DNA from: an uncultured Sutterella sp.
GTDB lineage: Bacteria > Pseudomonadota > Gammaproteobacteria > Burkholderiales > Burkholderiaceae_F
DNA: 64,000 nt
Assembly: GCA_900542805.1 (NCBI GenBank)
Contig: UQOW01000009.1
Location: 4,608 to 68,607 of the forward strand
Direction of reading: 5' to 3'
Below the pieces are notes generated by a model. It made no database searches. It worked only from the letters and a program-made list of their open reading frames with translations, and was not told where the DNA came from. Made by a program: the position numbers and the translations under genes. This document shows positions 56,003 to 64,000 of this stretch, in pieces; the first letter of the stretch is position 1, and each line of letters opens with the position of its first letter.

Positions 56003-57868
56003 CTATTTGTTGTGGATGGCGTACATGGCCTCGATTTCTTGCGCAAATTTCTTACACAAGGGGCCGCGCTTAATTTTCAGCGTCGGCGTCAGAAGCCCGT
56101 TTTCCACGGACCAAGGTTCTGGCGAAATCACTACGTTACGCGGCAAAGCGTAGTGCGGGAATCCGGCAGCGGCCACTTTGGCCCGACGCATGATGGCTGC
56201 TCGAACGACCGGTTTCTTGTAGGACTCGGGGTCTTTCGGGTCGACGTCGTAACGCTTGGCAAGCACCTCCCACTCTTTTTCATCCACGACGGCCAAGAAC
56301 GTGATGTAAGGCCGGTCTTCGCCGATGACACAGACCTGTGTGAACAAGGGGTCGTTTTCCAGCGCATTTTCCAAATCCACGGGCGGAACTTTTTCGCCTG
56401 TACTCGTGACGATAATTTCCTTAATACGACCGCGAATGCGAAGCTGATTGTTTTGATCGATCTCGCCCACGTCTCCCGTGCAAAGCCATCCGTCACGGAT
56501 GATTTGCGCCGTTTCTTCGGGGCGATGCCAGTAGCCTTGCATGACGCTCGGGGATCGAACTTGAATTTCTTTGGTTTCCGGATCCAAACGTAGCTGGACT
56601 TCCGGAATCGGTTCGCCGACCGTGCGCGGGTCATTCAGGGTTTTCGTATTAACGGAAATAACCGGAGAGCATTCGGTCATGCCGTAGCCCTGAACAATGT
56701 GCATTCCGAGACCGCAGAAAAGTTTGGCGACCGGACCACTCAAGGCGGCGCCCCCTGCAATTGCAAGGTCCAGGCGTCCGCCGAACGCCCCTAAGACCTT
56801 CGGAGCAATTATCTTACGCAATAAGGGACCGATGATGCCGTCCAAAGGAGCTGCCCACGAGAACGGGACGGACATCTTGTTGGCGCGGCAGTGATTTCGC
56901 CAGCCGGCTTCGATACAGGCATTAAAAAGGAAGCGAGAAATCGGAGAGGACTTCCGAACCGTCTCGGAAATCTTCGAATAAACGCGCTCGTAGATGCGCG
57001 GCACGGAGATGAGCATGTGCGGACGCACGATCTTTAAGTCATCTCCGAGCAGGGCAATGGACCTCGTGAACGTCACGGTCAACGCCAGTCCGAGCGGCAG
57101 GTAGTAACCTGCCGTACGCTCGAATGTGTGCGATAGCGGCAAAAACGAGAGCAGCTGAAAGTCAGGACGCAAAACGTCGTTTGCAATGGTCGAGGCCGAA
57201 TCAACGACGTTCGAGACGATGTTTGCGTGTGAGAGCATGACCCCTTTGGGATTGCCCGTTGTGCCCGACGTATAAACGATGGCCGCTAAATCGTCCGGCT
57301 TCGGTCCCTCGGGCAGAACCGAGTTATCCAAAGCATCGCCGCGAGCGAGCCAGTCGTCAAGTCCGAGAACCTCAATGTCGGACGATGAGTTTTCCGGGGT
57401 TGTATCTTCCGTGAGAACAACGGTCTTTAGGTCCGTAAGACGAATGCCGGTTCGCTCGATGGACTCCCAACGATCGAGTTTATTTGTGACAAAGCACCGC
57501 GCTCCGCTGTCGCTTAAAAGGTAGGCAGATGACTTAGGTGTATCGATGGCATGCATCGGAACCGGCGTTAAGGCATCGGCAAGCGTGGCCTGGTCGATCA
57601 GTACGGCATTAACGGAGTTACCGAGCAAGATGCCGACACGATCACCGCGGGTTAAGCCTGTGGCAACCAAGGCCTTTTGCCAGCGACGGATGTTGTCTTT
57701 GATCCAAAGATAGGAGAAATCCTCCCATTTGTTTTCGGCGCGATTAAATTGCCGCAAAGCCGTTTTGTTCGGAACCTGGCTGGCTCGAAATGGGATGAAA
57801 TCGGACAAAACGTGGCAGTTTTGTTTGAGTTCATCAAGTAACAAAGTGCAGTTAGCAGAGTTTTCCAT
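56003..57868 (-). CDS. Long-chain acyl-CoA synthetase (AMP-forming)
   Basis: A 621-residue ANL-superfamily enzyme that activates long-chain fatty acids to acyl-CoA. The phosphate loop is VYTSGTTGNPKGVMLSH, and later motifs are HIVQGYGMTECSPVIS, GWLCTGDVGEIDQNNQLRIRGR and STGEKVPPVDLENAL. A C-terminal Lys-containing hinge region is present. The length and motifs fit the FadD15-like branch. The start at 57868 is the best fit; no clear ribosome-binding site precedes it, and an upstream ATG at 57913 sits directly after AAAGAGG. A terminator follows the gene. Confidence 0.87.
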   Translation of the reverse strand: MENSANCTLLLDELKQNCHVLSDFIPFRASQVPNKTALRQFNRAENKWEDFSYLWIKDNIRRWQKALVATGLTRGDRVGILLGNSVNAVLIDQATLADALTPVPMHAIDTPKSSAYLLSDSGARCFVTNKLDRWESIERTGIRLTDLKTVVLTEDTTPENSSSDIEVLGLDDWLARGDALDNSVLPEGPKPDDLAAIVYTSGTTGNPKGVMLSHANIVSNVVDSASTIANDVLRPDFQLLSFLPLSHTFERTAGYYLPLGLALTVTFTRSIALLGDDLKIVRPHMLISVPRIYERVYSKISETVRKSSPISRFLFNACIEAGWRNHCRANKMSVPFSWAAPLDGIIGPLLRKIIAPKVLGAFGGRLDLAIAGGAALSGPVAKLFCGLGMHIVQGYGMTECSPVISVNTKTLNDPRTVGEPIPEVQLRLDPETKEIQVRSPSVMQGYWHRPEETAQIIRDGWLCTGDVGEIDQNNQLRIRGRIKEIIVTSTGEKVPPVDLENALENDPLFTQVCVIGEDRPYITFLAVVDEKEWEVLAKRYDVDPKDPESYKKPVVRAAIMRRAKVAAAGFPHYALPRNVVISPEPWSVENGLLTPTLKIKRGPLCKKFAQEIEAMYAIHNK

Positions 57869-58009
57869 GTCGATTGCAATAAATAAAGGACAACAAAGAC
57901 ATAGGGCACACATCCTCTTTAGTAAGGCGTGCCTCGAATCGGAGGTGCAGTGTACAGCGAAAAAAATGTTTTTGAATCAGAAAAAAAGATGATGTCTTGA
58001 AGATTCAAG

Positions 58010-60139
58010 TCAAGGAAGTTTTGATTCCGAAAGCGGAGTGGGTGTGATTATGCCGAGAATTTGCGTCAGCCTCTTTTGGTCCGCAGTGCCGTACATATAT
58101 TGGGTTGTGTTCGTTGCCACGTGTTTGACATATTCACGAGTTTCCGTAAACGGAATGGTTTCGGCAAAGAGGGCACCGTCGACAGGTTTTTTCAGACGTG
58201 AGCGCCACAGGATGGCTCGACTTGGTCCGGCGTTATAGCTGGCACAGCTTAACGGAACGGAGCCTTCGAAGTTGTCATAAATCAGTTTCAGATACTGCGA
58301 TCCGATCATCAGATTCGTATCAAGACGAGTTAATTGACCGTCTCGATAATTTTCAAGGGCAATCTTTTTAGCAACCCAACGCGCTGTACGTGGCATCACT
58401 TGCATCAATCCTAAAGCGCCGACCGAGCTTTTGGCTCCGGCGATAAAGCGCGATTCTTGACGGATCAGTCCGAAAAGCCAACTTTCCGGAAGACCCGATA
58501 ATTGTGCGGCTTGCCGAACTTGATCGGCATGCGCTCTCGGATAAAGGTGACTGCGGACGAGTGCTCCTGTCGTAGCGGACGTATTGATGGCGCGGTGAGT
58601 CAATCCGATTCCTAGCGCATACTCGGCCAGAGCCAGACGCTCGGTTTTATCCATTGTTCGCATGGCCCAAGACCATTCACGGTTGCCTTCGTAATATAGG
58701 TTCAAGTCATAAAACCGCAAGGCGCGCTGTAGCGATGCATCGGCGGCAAAGGTAGCCTTCTTTTCTTCGGGCAACGGCGGGTTATATATTTTTTGTCCGG
58801 CCGGATACGCCAAATGAAGCGCATCACAAGCTAAAAGCCCGTAAAACGAATTGTGCTTTGCCAGGGACTGATAGAGTTTTTTGGCCGCTGTTTTTTTCCC
58901 GGTTGCCGACAAGGCACGCGCTTTCCAATACTGCCAAGCCGGTTGAGTTTGCAGTGAAGCGGGCATTGACTCGATGCCTTTGAGGGCCTCATGCCAGTCG
59001 GACACGTGCAAACCGGCGCGTACATGCCAGGCAAGAACGGCATCTTTATTAATAAGGAGAGGATTGTCTTTAAGGGTGCTACCGGCCCGGGCGTAGTAGC
59101 TTAGTGCTTTCGGGTCGTGATTCAGAGCGGCAAGGTAGCCGATACGACCCCAGACGAGTGTTCGCGTCATCGGGCCGAGGCGCTTGGCGGCTACGGAAGC
59201 GACTTGGGCCGCTGCGTCAGTGTCCGTTGCGGCAAGGCACAGCGCCGCGACAGCCAGTCTCGTGGCCGGAATCCGAGACAGACGTTTTTTATTTTTCGTA
59301 TACCAGACTTTGGGCTTAGAGATTACGGGCGCGATATCTTTGGCCTGCAAAATAGTTTTGGCAAAGGGCGAAGATAGAAAGTCCGTTGCCATCGAGATTC
59401 TGTTTCTTTGTAGAAGAATCAGTAAATAGCTCCAGGCCCATTTCGGAGAGCGGGCCAGCGTTTCGTCGGCTAGGCGTTTGCACGATGTATCCTGAATAAT
59501 CGGGGTCGTCGCAAGCTCTTTTTTAGCCGCATTCAGAGCCTCGTTGGTCGGATGCTTTTTTAGCATCATTAAGGCGCGAAAACAGCGCAAATCCGGCTCG
59601 GTTTTCTGCCACGTCAGTTTGGTCCAGAAGGCATTGAAGGTTGCGATGTCACCGGTAAGGGCTGCAACGCGAGCTGCTTCGCCACGAGCACGCTCACCCA
59701 AATACTCGCCCTCATGTGCGGCAATAAAGCGACGCATATCCGACAAAATGTCCGAGTCGTTCGGGGTGTTCTTGGCACGCAAGAGTAGTTGCCAAAGTTC
59801 GACGTAACCGGAAAGAGGATATCCTTTGACTTGTTGAGAGAGTTCGTCAAGAGTTTTTTTGTCATTGTTTTTGTAGGCATTTCGGGCCGATAAAAAAGCG
59901 CTGTCGGCAATTAAAGCCTGATGTGTGGTTGTCCCGAGCAGTCGCGAGGGTACGCCCTCTTGCTCGGTTTCTTGCGATTCGATTTCAACTTGAGCGTCTG
60001 TTTCAGCCTCTGCAGCGCGGACGGCAAGCGCTTCGAGTCGAGCTGGGGTTTCGTCAAGCATCCTGGCCGATATCGTTGGCACAAGCGCAACGGAAGCGAA
60101 CAAACTGACAAGAGTCAAATGAACAAATCGGCCGAACAT
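58010..60139 (-). CDS. slt: Soluble lytic murein transglycosylase
   Basis: A 709-residue periplasmic enzyme that cuts glycan strands to 1,6-anhydro products. The signal peptide (HLTLVSLFASVALVPTISA) precedes a long superhelical region of TPR-like helices (about residues 60-500). The C-terminal lysozyme-like domain has LIRQESRFIAGAKSSVGALG with the catalytic Glu, LMQVMPRTARWVA, and SYNAGPSRAILW. It diverges from the 5-formyl-THF cyclo-ligase gene. The muropeptides it frees could be imported by AmpG encoded in this window. Confidence 0.93.
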   Translation of the reverse strand: MFGRFVHLTLVSLFASVALVPTISARMLDETPARLEALAVRAAEAETDAQVEIESQETEQEGVPSRLLGTTTHQALIADSAFLSARNAYKNNDKKTLDELSQQVKGYPLSGYVELWQLLLRAKNTPNDSDILSDMRRFIAAHEGEYLGERARGEAARVAALTGDIATFNAFWTKLTWQKTEPDLRCFRALMMLKKHPTNEALNAAKKELATTPIIQDTSCKRLADETLARSPKWAWSYLLILLQRNRISMATDFLSSPFAKTILQAKDIAPVISKPKVWYTKNKKRLSRIPATRLAVAALCLAATDTDAAAQVASVAAKRLGPMTRTLVWGRIGYLAALNHDPKALSYYARAGSTLKDNPLLINKDAVLAWHVRAGLHVSDWHEALKGIESMPASLQTQPAWQYWKARALSATGKKTAAKKLYQSLAKHNSFYGLLACDALHLAYPAGQKIYNPPLPEEKKATFAADASLQRALRFYDLNLYYEGNREWSWAMRTMDKTERLALAEYALGIGLTHRAINTSATTGALVRSHLYPRAHADQVRQAAQLSGLPESWLFGLIRQESRFIAGAKSSVGALGLMQVMPRTARWVAKKIALENYRDGQLTRLDTNLMIGSQYLKLIYDNFEGSVPLSCASYNAGPSRAILWRSRLKKPVDGALFAETIPFTETREYVKHVATNTTQYMYGTADQKRLTQILGIITPTPLSESKLP

Positions 60140-60185
60140 GGGAAAATGCGATAAATCCGAGAAAACGGTTACGGATACAACGACT

Positions 60186-60767
60186 ATGATAACAGCGTCA
60201 CGCAAAAAAGAACTTCGGGAACTGTATTTGGCGCGTCGGGAGCGCGAGACGAAAAATCACCCGGAATTTCGCGCGCTACTCAACGCGTCTGTTCTGGACT
60301 GGTTAGGTAAGGAGCGTATTTCCTCCATCGGGTTTTATTGGCCTTTCCGTGCGGAGCCGGACATTTCACAAGCCGTGCGCACGTGGCTTGCCCAAAGTCC
60401 GGAGCGTCGTGCCGCGCTCCCGGTGATTGACGACAAAAACAACGGACTGATGCACTTTGCAGCTTGGCAACCTGATACGACCATGCGTGTCGGAGCCTAT
60501 GGAATCGCAATTCCGAAAGACGATGTCAAAGTGGTTCCGGAGATTGTGTTTTTACCGTGCATCGCCTTTAATGAAAACGGGGTTCGTCTCGGATCGGGTG
60601 CCGGATTTTTCGATCGATACTTGGCTTCTCGAAGTCGAGAGCCGCTTCCTCCCGTTACGGTGGCCGTTTCTTTTGAGATATTGCGTTGCGAGGAACTGCA
60701 AGCCGAGCGACACGATGTTTTATGTGACTGGATTGCCACGGAAGCCGGTGTGCGCCGTGTCAGATAG
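60186..60767 (+). CDS. 5-formyltetrahydrofolate cyclo-ligase
   Basis: A 193-residue enzyme that converts 5-formyl-THF to 5,10-methenyl-THF with ATP. Motifs are SRKKELRELYLARR at the start, IGFYWPFRAEPDI, LPCIAFNENGVRLGSGAGFFDRYL, where GxGxGxYDR is the family motif with Phe for Tyr, and a late HDVLCDWIATE. The start at 60186 fits the family N-terminus. Its 5' end diverges from slt by about 46 bases. Confidence 0.9.
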   Translation: MITASRKKELRELYLARRERETKNHPEFRALLNASVLDWLGKERISSIGFYWPFRAEPDISQAVRTWLAQSPERRAALPVIDDKNNGLMHFAAWQPDTTMRVGAYGIAIPKDDVKVVPEIVFLPCIAFNENGVRLGSGAGFFDRYLASRSREPLPPVTVAVSFEILRCEELQAERHDVLCDWIATEAGVRRVR

Positions 60768-60820
60768 GGCGGTGCTTCGTGACGTGTCTCGAACCGATGC
60801 AAAGGCAAAGCGAAAAGAAC

Positions 60821-61387
60821 ATGCAACAAAGACAAAAACAGTCCGTGATTCTCGTCGGCATGATGGCCAGCGGGAAAAGTACGGTCGGAGCGGAGCTTGC
60901 TCGCCGCCTCGGATGGGCTTTTTTTGACACGGATGAGGTGATTGCGCAAGAAAAAGGAAAGCCCGTTTCTCAGATTTTCGCCGAAGAAGGGGAAGCGGAG
61001 TTTCGGTGCCGTGAAACGCGGACGCTGGCAGAGCTTACGAACTTAAATCGTGTTGTCATCGCAACGGGCGGCGGCGTGCCGATGTTCGAGGTTAATCAAA
61101 AGCTCTTATCTCGAGGCTTTGTCGTGCAACTGGTTGTGCGCGTGTCCGATGTGTTGGAGCGAACGCGCAACGACACGAGTCGCCCGTTACTGCAGGGCGA
61201 TAATCCCTTAGGAAAGATTCGTTCGCTGCTGATTGAACGCACACCGATTTATGACGCGGTCAGTGATAAGAAAGTTTCCGTATCGCGGCGTACTCCGAAT
61301 GAAATCGCCGAAGAGATTTTGGCCGATGTCCGCATCCAAGACATGATTGCGGCAAGCACAAGCGCCGAAAGGAAAGACAATGATTGA
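60821..61387 (+). CDS. aroK: Shikimate kinase
   Basis: Phosphorylates shikimate, step five of the chorismate pathway. The 188-residue form has the P-loop LVGMMASGKSTVG, FFDTDEVIAQ with the substrate Asp, FRCRETRTL with the shikimate Arg, VVIATGGGVPM and the lid region RNDTSRPLL. The start is uncertain: ATG 60821 is chosen, but ATG 60797 or GTG 60779 would add 8 or 14 residues. It overlaps aroB by 8 bases, the standard aroK-aroB pair. Confidence 0.93.
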   Translation: MQQRQKQSVILVGMMASGKSTVGAELARRLGWAFFDTDEVIAQEKGKPVSQIFAEEGEAEFRCRETRTLAELTNLNRVVIATGGGVPMFEVNQKLLSRGFVVQLVVRVSDVLERTRNDTSRPLLQGDNPLGKIRSLLIERTPIYDAVSDKKVSVSRRTPNEIAEEILADVRIQDMIAASTSAERKDND

Positions 61388-62468
61388 ATACAACGTAGAT
61401 TTGGCAAGTCGGTCGTACCCGATTTACATCGGGAAAGGGGTTATCGAACGCGTCGGGTCGGAGCTTTCCGAATTAAAGCCGACTCGAATTCTCGTTGTTA
61501 CCAACACAACGGTCGGCCCTCTTTATGCCGAGACGGTGACTCGGAGCATTCGCCGTGCGTTGCCGGAAGTCCCTCTGGCGGTTTGTACGCTTAAAGACGG
61601 AGAAATCTTTAAGACGCCGGAAACGCTCCGTGAGATTCTTCAGGCCGCAGCCTACCTTCATGCCGATCGTTCTAGCGTAATTGTGGCGCTCGGGGGCGGT
61701 GTTATCGGCGACATGGCTGGCTTTGCAGCCAGCATGTGGATGCGCGGCATCCGATTCGTGCAGATTCCGACAACACTGCTTTCTCAGGTCGACAGTTCCG
61801 TCGGCGGGAAAACCGGTGTGAATTTGCCACAGGGCAAGAACCTTATCGGGGCGTTTTACCAACCGAAGTTTGTGTTAATCGATCCGCAAGTGCTTAAAAC
61901 GTTGCCTGCGCGTGAAATCAGTGCCGGTCTCGGGGAAATCATCAAGTACGGTGTTTTGGGCGATGCAGCGTTTTTTTCTCGCCTTGAGAACGAAATGCCG
62001 CGTCTGAGAAATCTGGACATGCAGCCTTTAGAAGAGGTCATTGCCCATTGTTGCCACATGAAGGCGCAAATTGTCAAAGCCGATGAGCGCGAGGCCGGAG
62101 TGCGTGCAACGCTCAACCTCGGCCACACCTTTGCGCATGCGATTGAAAAGCTTGCCGGGTACGGTGTTTGGCTTCACGGCGAGGCCGTCGGCGCCGGTTT
62201 AGTGATGGCCGCATCCTTATCACAGGTATTGGGCTTGATTGCGCCCGAGGACGTGGCTCGAGTTCGTCATGCCGTTGCGGTAGCCGGTCTTCCGGTTCGC
62301 ATTGAAGGCATCGGAGCCAATCAAGCCATTCAGGCGATGTACGATGACAAGAAGGCGAAATCGGACACGTTACGTTTTGTCGTGATTCGTGCCATCGGAG
62401 AGAGTTTTGTCAGACCCGTCAAAGAAAGCGTCGTGCGCGCAGTTCTTGGCGAATACGGCTGGAAGTAG
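61380..62468 (+). CDS. aroB: 3-dehydroquinate synthase
   Basis: A 362-residue NAD-dependent cyclase for step two of chorismate synthesis. Motifs are SYPIYIGKGVIERVG at the start, VALGGGVIGDMAGFAA for NAD, the substrate loop QIPTTLLSQVDSSVGGKTGVN, LIGAFYQPKFVLID and the metal histidine motif NLGHTFAHAIE with LHGEAVGAG. The start follows GGAAAG and overlaps aroK. It is the last protein gene before the rRNA operon. Confidence 0.97.
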   Translation: MIEYNVDLASRSYPIYIGKGVIERVGSELSELKPTRILVVTNTTVGPLYAETVTRSIRRALPEVPLAVCTLKDGEIFKTPETLREILQAAAYLHADRSSVIVALGGGVIGDMAGFAASMWMRGIRFVQIPTTLLSQVDSSVGGKTGVNLPQGKNLIGAFYQPKFVLIDPQVLKTLPAREISAGLGEIIKYGVLGDAAFFSRLENEMPRLRNLDMQPLEEVIAHCCHMKAQIVKADEREAGVRATLNLGHTFAHAIEKLAGYGVWLHGEAVGAGLVMAASLSQVLGLIAPEDVARVRHAVAVAGLPVRIEGIGANQAIQAMYDDKKAKSDTLRFVVIRAIGESFVRPVKESVVRAVLGEYGWK

Positions 62469-62707
62469 GCTTATCGAAGATAAGGGGGTAAAACCGATAG
62501 TCCGTTTCGAGGTACGGGGCGGTTTCCTTCGGGCCTTTCCCTTGAAGCGCTCGAAAAACGCTCTTTCCCATTTTTGATTTCCGGTGCCCTCGGGCGATGT
62601 GTGTTTTCTGCAACAGGCGAGTTGCGCCGTACGGAAAAGGCAGCTAGCCCATATTTAGTCGGCTGAAAAAGGCAACCCCCAAAGGTTGTGGTTTGCAAAA
62701 TCGGCTA

Positions 62708-62735
62708 TTGACAACGTCGAAAATGCTGATATGAT
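62708..62735 (+). promoter_or_regulatory. rRNA operon promoter
   Basis: A perfect TTGACA (62708-62713) is followed 16 bases later by TATGAT (62730-62735), then a GC-rich discriminator TCGCCCCC, typical of growth-rate- and ppGpp-controlled rRNA promoters. Transcription should begin near 62742, giving a leader of about 320 bases. Confidence 0.85.
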
Positions 62736-62884
62736 TCGCCCCCTCGTCGCAAGAGAGCGAAACAAAGATTGCACGAAAGAGGCGAGAGAGCAAGGGAGGG
62801 AAAGGAAGTTCCGAAACTTGCAAAACGGTTCGGACTAGTGTAATATGCCGAACCTTGTCGCCCCGAGAGGGGGGCAAAAAGAAG

Positions 62885-62895
62885 TTCTTTAAAAA
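62885..62895 (+). promoter_or_regulatory. boxA-like rRNA antitermination site
   Basis: TTCTTTAAAAA resembles the boxA consensus TGCTCTTTAACAA used for NusB/NusE antitermination in rRNA leaders, and lies in the expected place between the promoter and 16S. Confidence 0.6.
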
Positions 62896-63064
62896 CTTGG
62901 CAACGAACCGATTAGTGTGGGAAGAGCGAAAGTAGAGCGGCAAGCTCGAAATAAAGCGTCTCGCACTGAAGAAGATGGAAGCAAGGAAGGAAACTTTCGA
63001 TTCCATTTGAGAGCGAGCGAAGTCTTGGTGCCGAAGAAGGCGCTGAGGCGAAGAAACAGGAATT

Positions 63065-64000
<936 letters not shown>

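Larger units (their letters stand above)
62469..63064 (+). other. aroB-16S rRNA gap: rRNA promoter and leader
   Basis: A 596-base region without a supported protein gene. The first part has a small CTTATC/GATAAG hairpin (62470-62484) after the aroB stop. The second holds the rRNA promoter, a GC-rich discriminator, a boxA-like antitermination element and the 5' processing leader of pre-16S rRNA. Confidence 0.75.

Noticed and set aside
62470..62484. CTTATC-GAA-GATAAG hairpin after aroB as a terminator
   Set aside because: The stem is short and followed by a G-run, not a T-run.

Overview
The window is chromosomal DNA from a Gram-negative betaproteobacterium, most likely of order Burkholderiales and probably family Sutterellaceae. 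The partial 16S rRNA gene at the right end has a betaproteobacterial sequence, including the GACGGGGACCCG variant near its right edge. The replication genes, the birA-coaX-SPOR block, the DUF3683 FAD/Fe-S fusion protein and the ntrYX-trkAH block agree with this. MenA and [FeFe]-hydrogenase maturases point to an anaerobic or microaerophilic life. The family name is an inference, since no database search was run. I see no phage, insertion sequence, CRISPR array or tRNA gene. It is a dense housekeeping region with many 4-20 bp gene overlaps.

Layout. 1-5.0 kb: the end of dnaA, then dnaN, gyrB and a cytosolic 5'-nucleotidase on the plus strand, followed by an AT-rich gap with a cluster of DnaA-box-like sites (candidate oriC or DnaA-regulated promoter) and a DolP-like BON lipoprotein. 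5.9-8.3 kb (minus): a PBP5-like protein that has lost all three catalytic motifs, then a DUF493 protein and menA. 8.4-10.6 kb (plus): birA, coaX and a SPOR-like protein. 10.6-17.9 kb (minus): rlpA, an M20 dipeptidase, a small unknown protein, the giant FAD/Fe-S oxidoreductase and a HIT hydrolase. 18-24.2 kb (plus): gatCAB, then xthA, rsuA and ampG. 24.2-27.5 kb (minus): a partial phosphotransferase system (EIIA-Man, HPr, EI) and a UPF0149 protein.

28.1-38.6 kb: a minus-strand block for translation and potassium (def, fmt, rsmB, DUF4390, ntrY, ntrX, trkA, trkH), interrupted by an opposite-strand alpha/beta hydrolase between def and fmt. 38.8-45.7 kb (plus): topB, then an amino-acid ABC transporter (binding protein and two permeases, no ATPase), a DUF1857 protein and a small membrane protein, closed by a clear bidirectional terminator. 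45.7-52 kb: uracil permease, RF3, an aromatic/aspartate aminotransferase, a carboxypeptidase G2-like peptidase and phosphoglycolate phosphatase. 52-55.8 kb (minus): hydE, hydF and a HemN-like radical SAM protein. 56-62.5 kb: long-chain acyl-CoA synthetase, soluble lytic transglycosylase, 5-formyl-THF cyclo-ligase, aroK and aroB. The window ends with an rRNA promoter, leader and the first ~930 bases of 16S rRNA.

Peptidoglycan turnover recurs: RlpA, Slt, AmpG, the dead PBP5 homologue and an M20 peptidase coupled to rlpA. The observations I rate highest are the catalytically dead PBP5 homologue, the DnaA-box cluster, the hydE-hydF-HemN-like operon without hydG, and a Gly-to-Cys change in the first selectivity-filter loop of TrkH.
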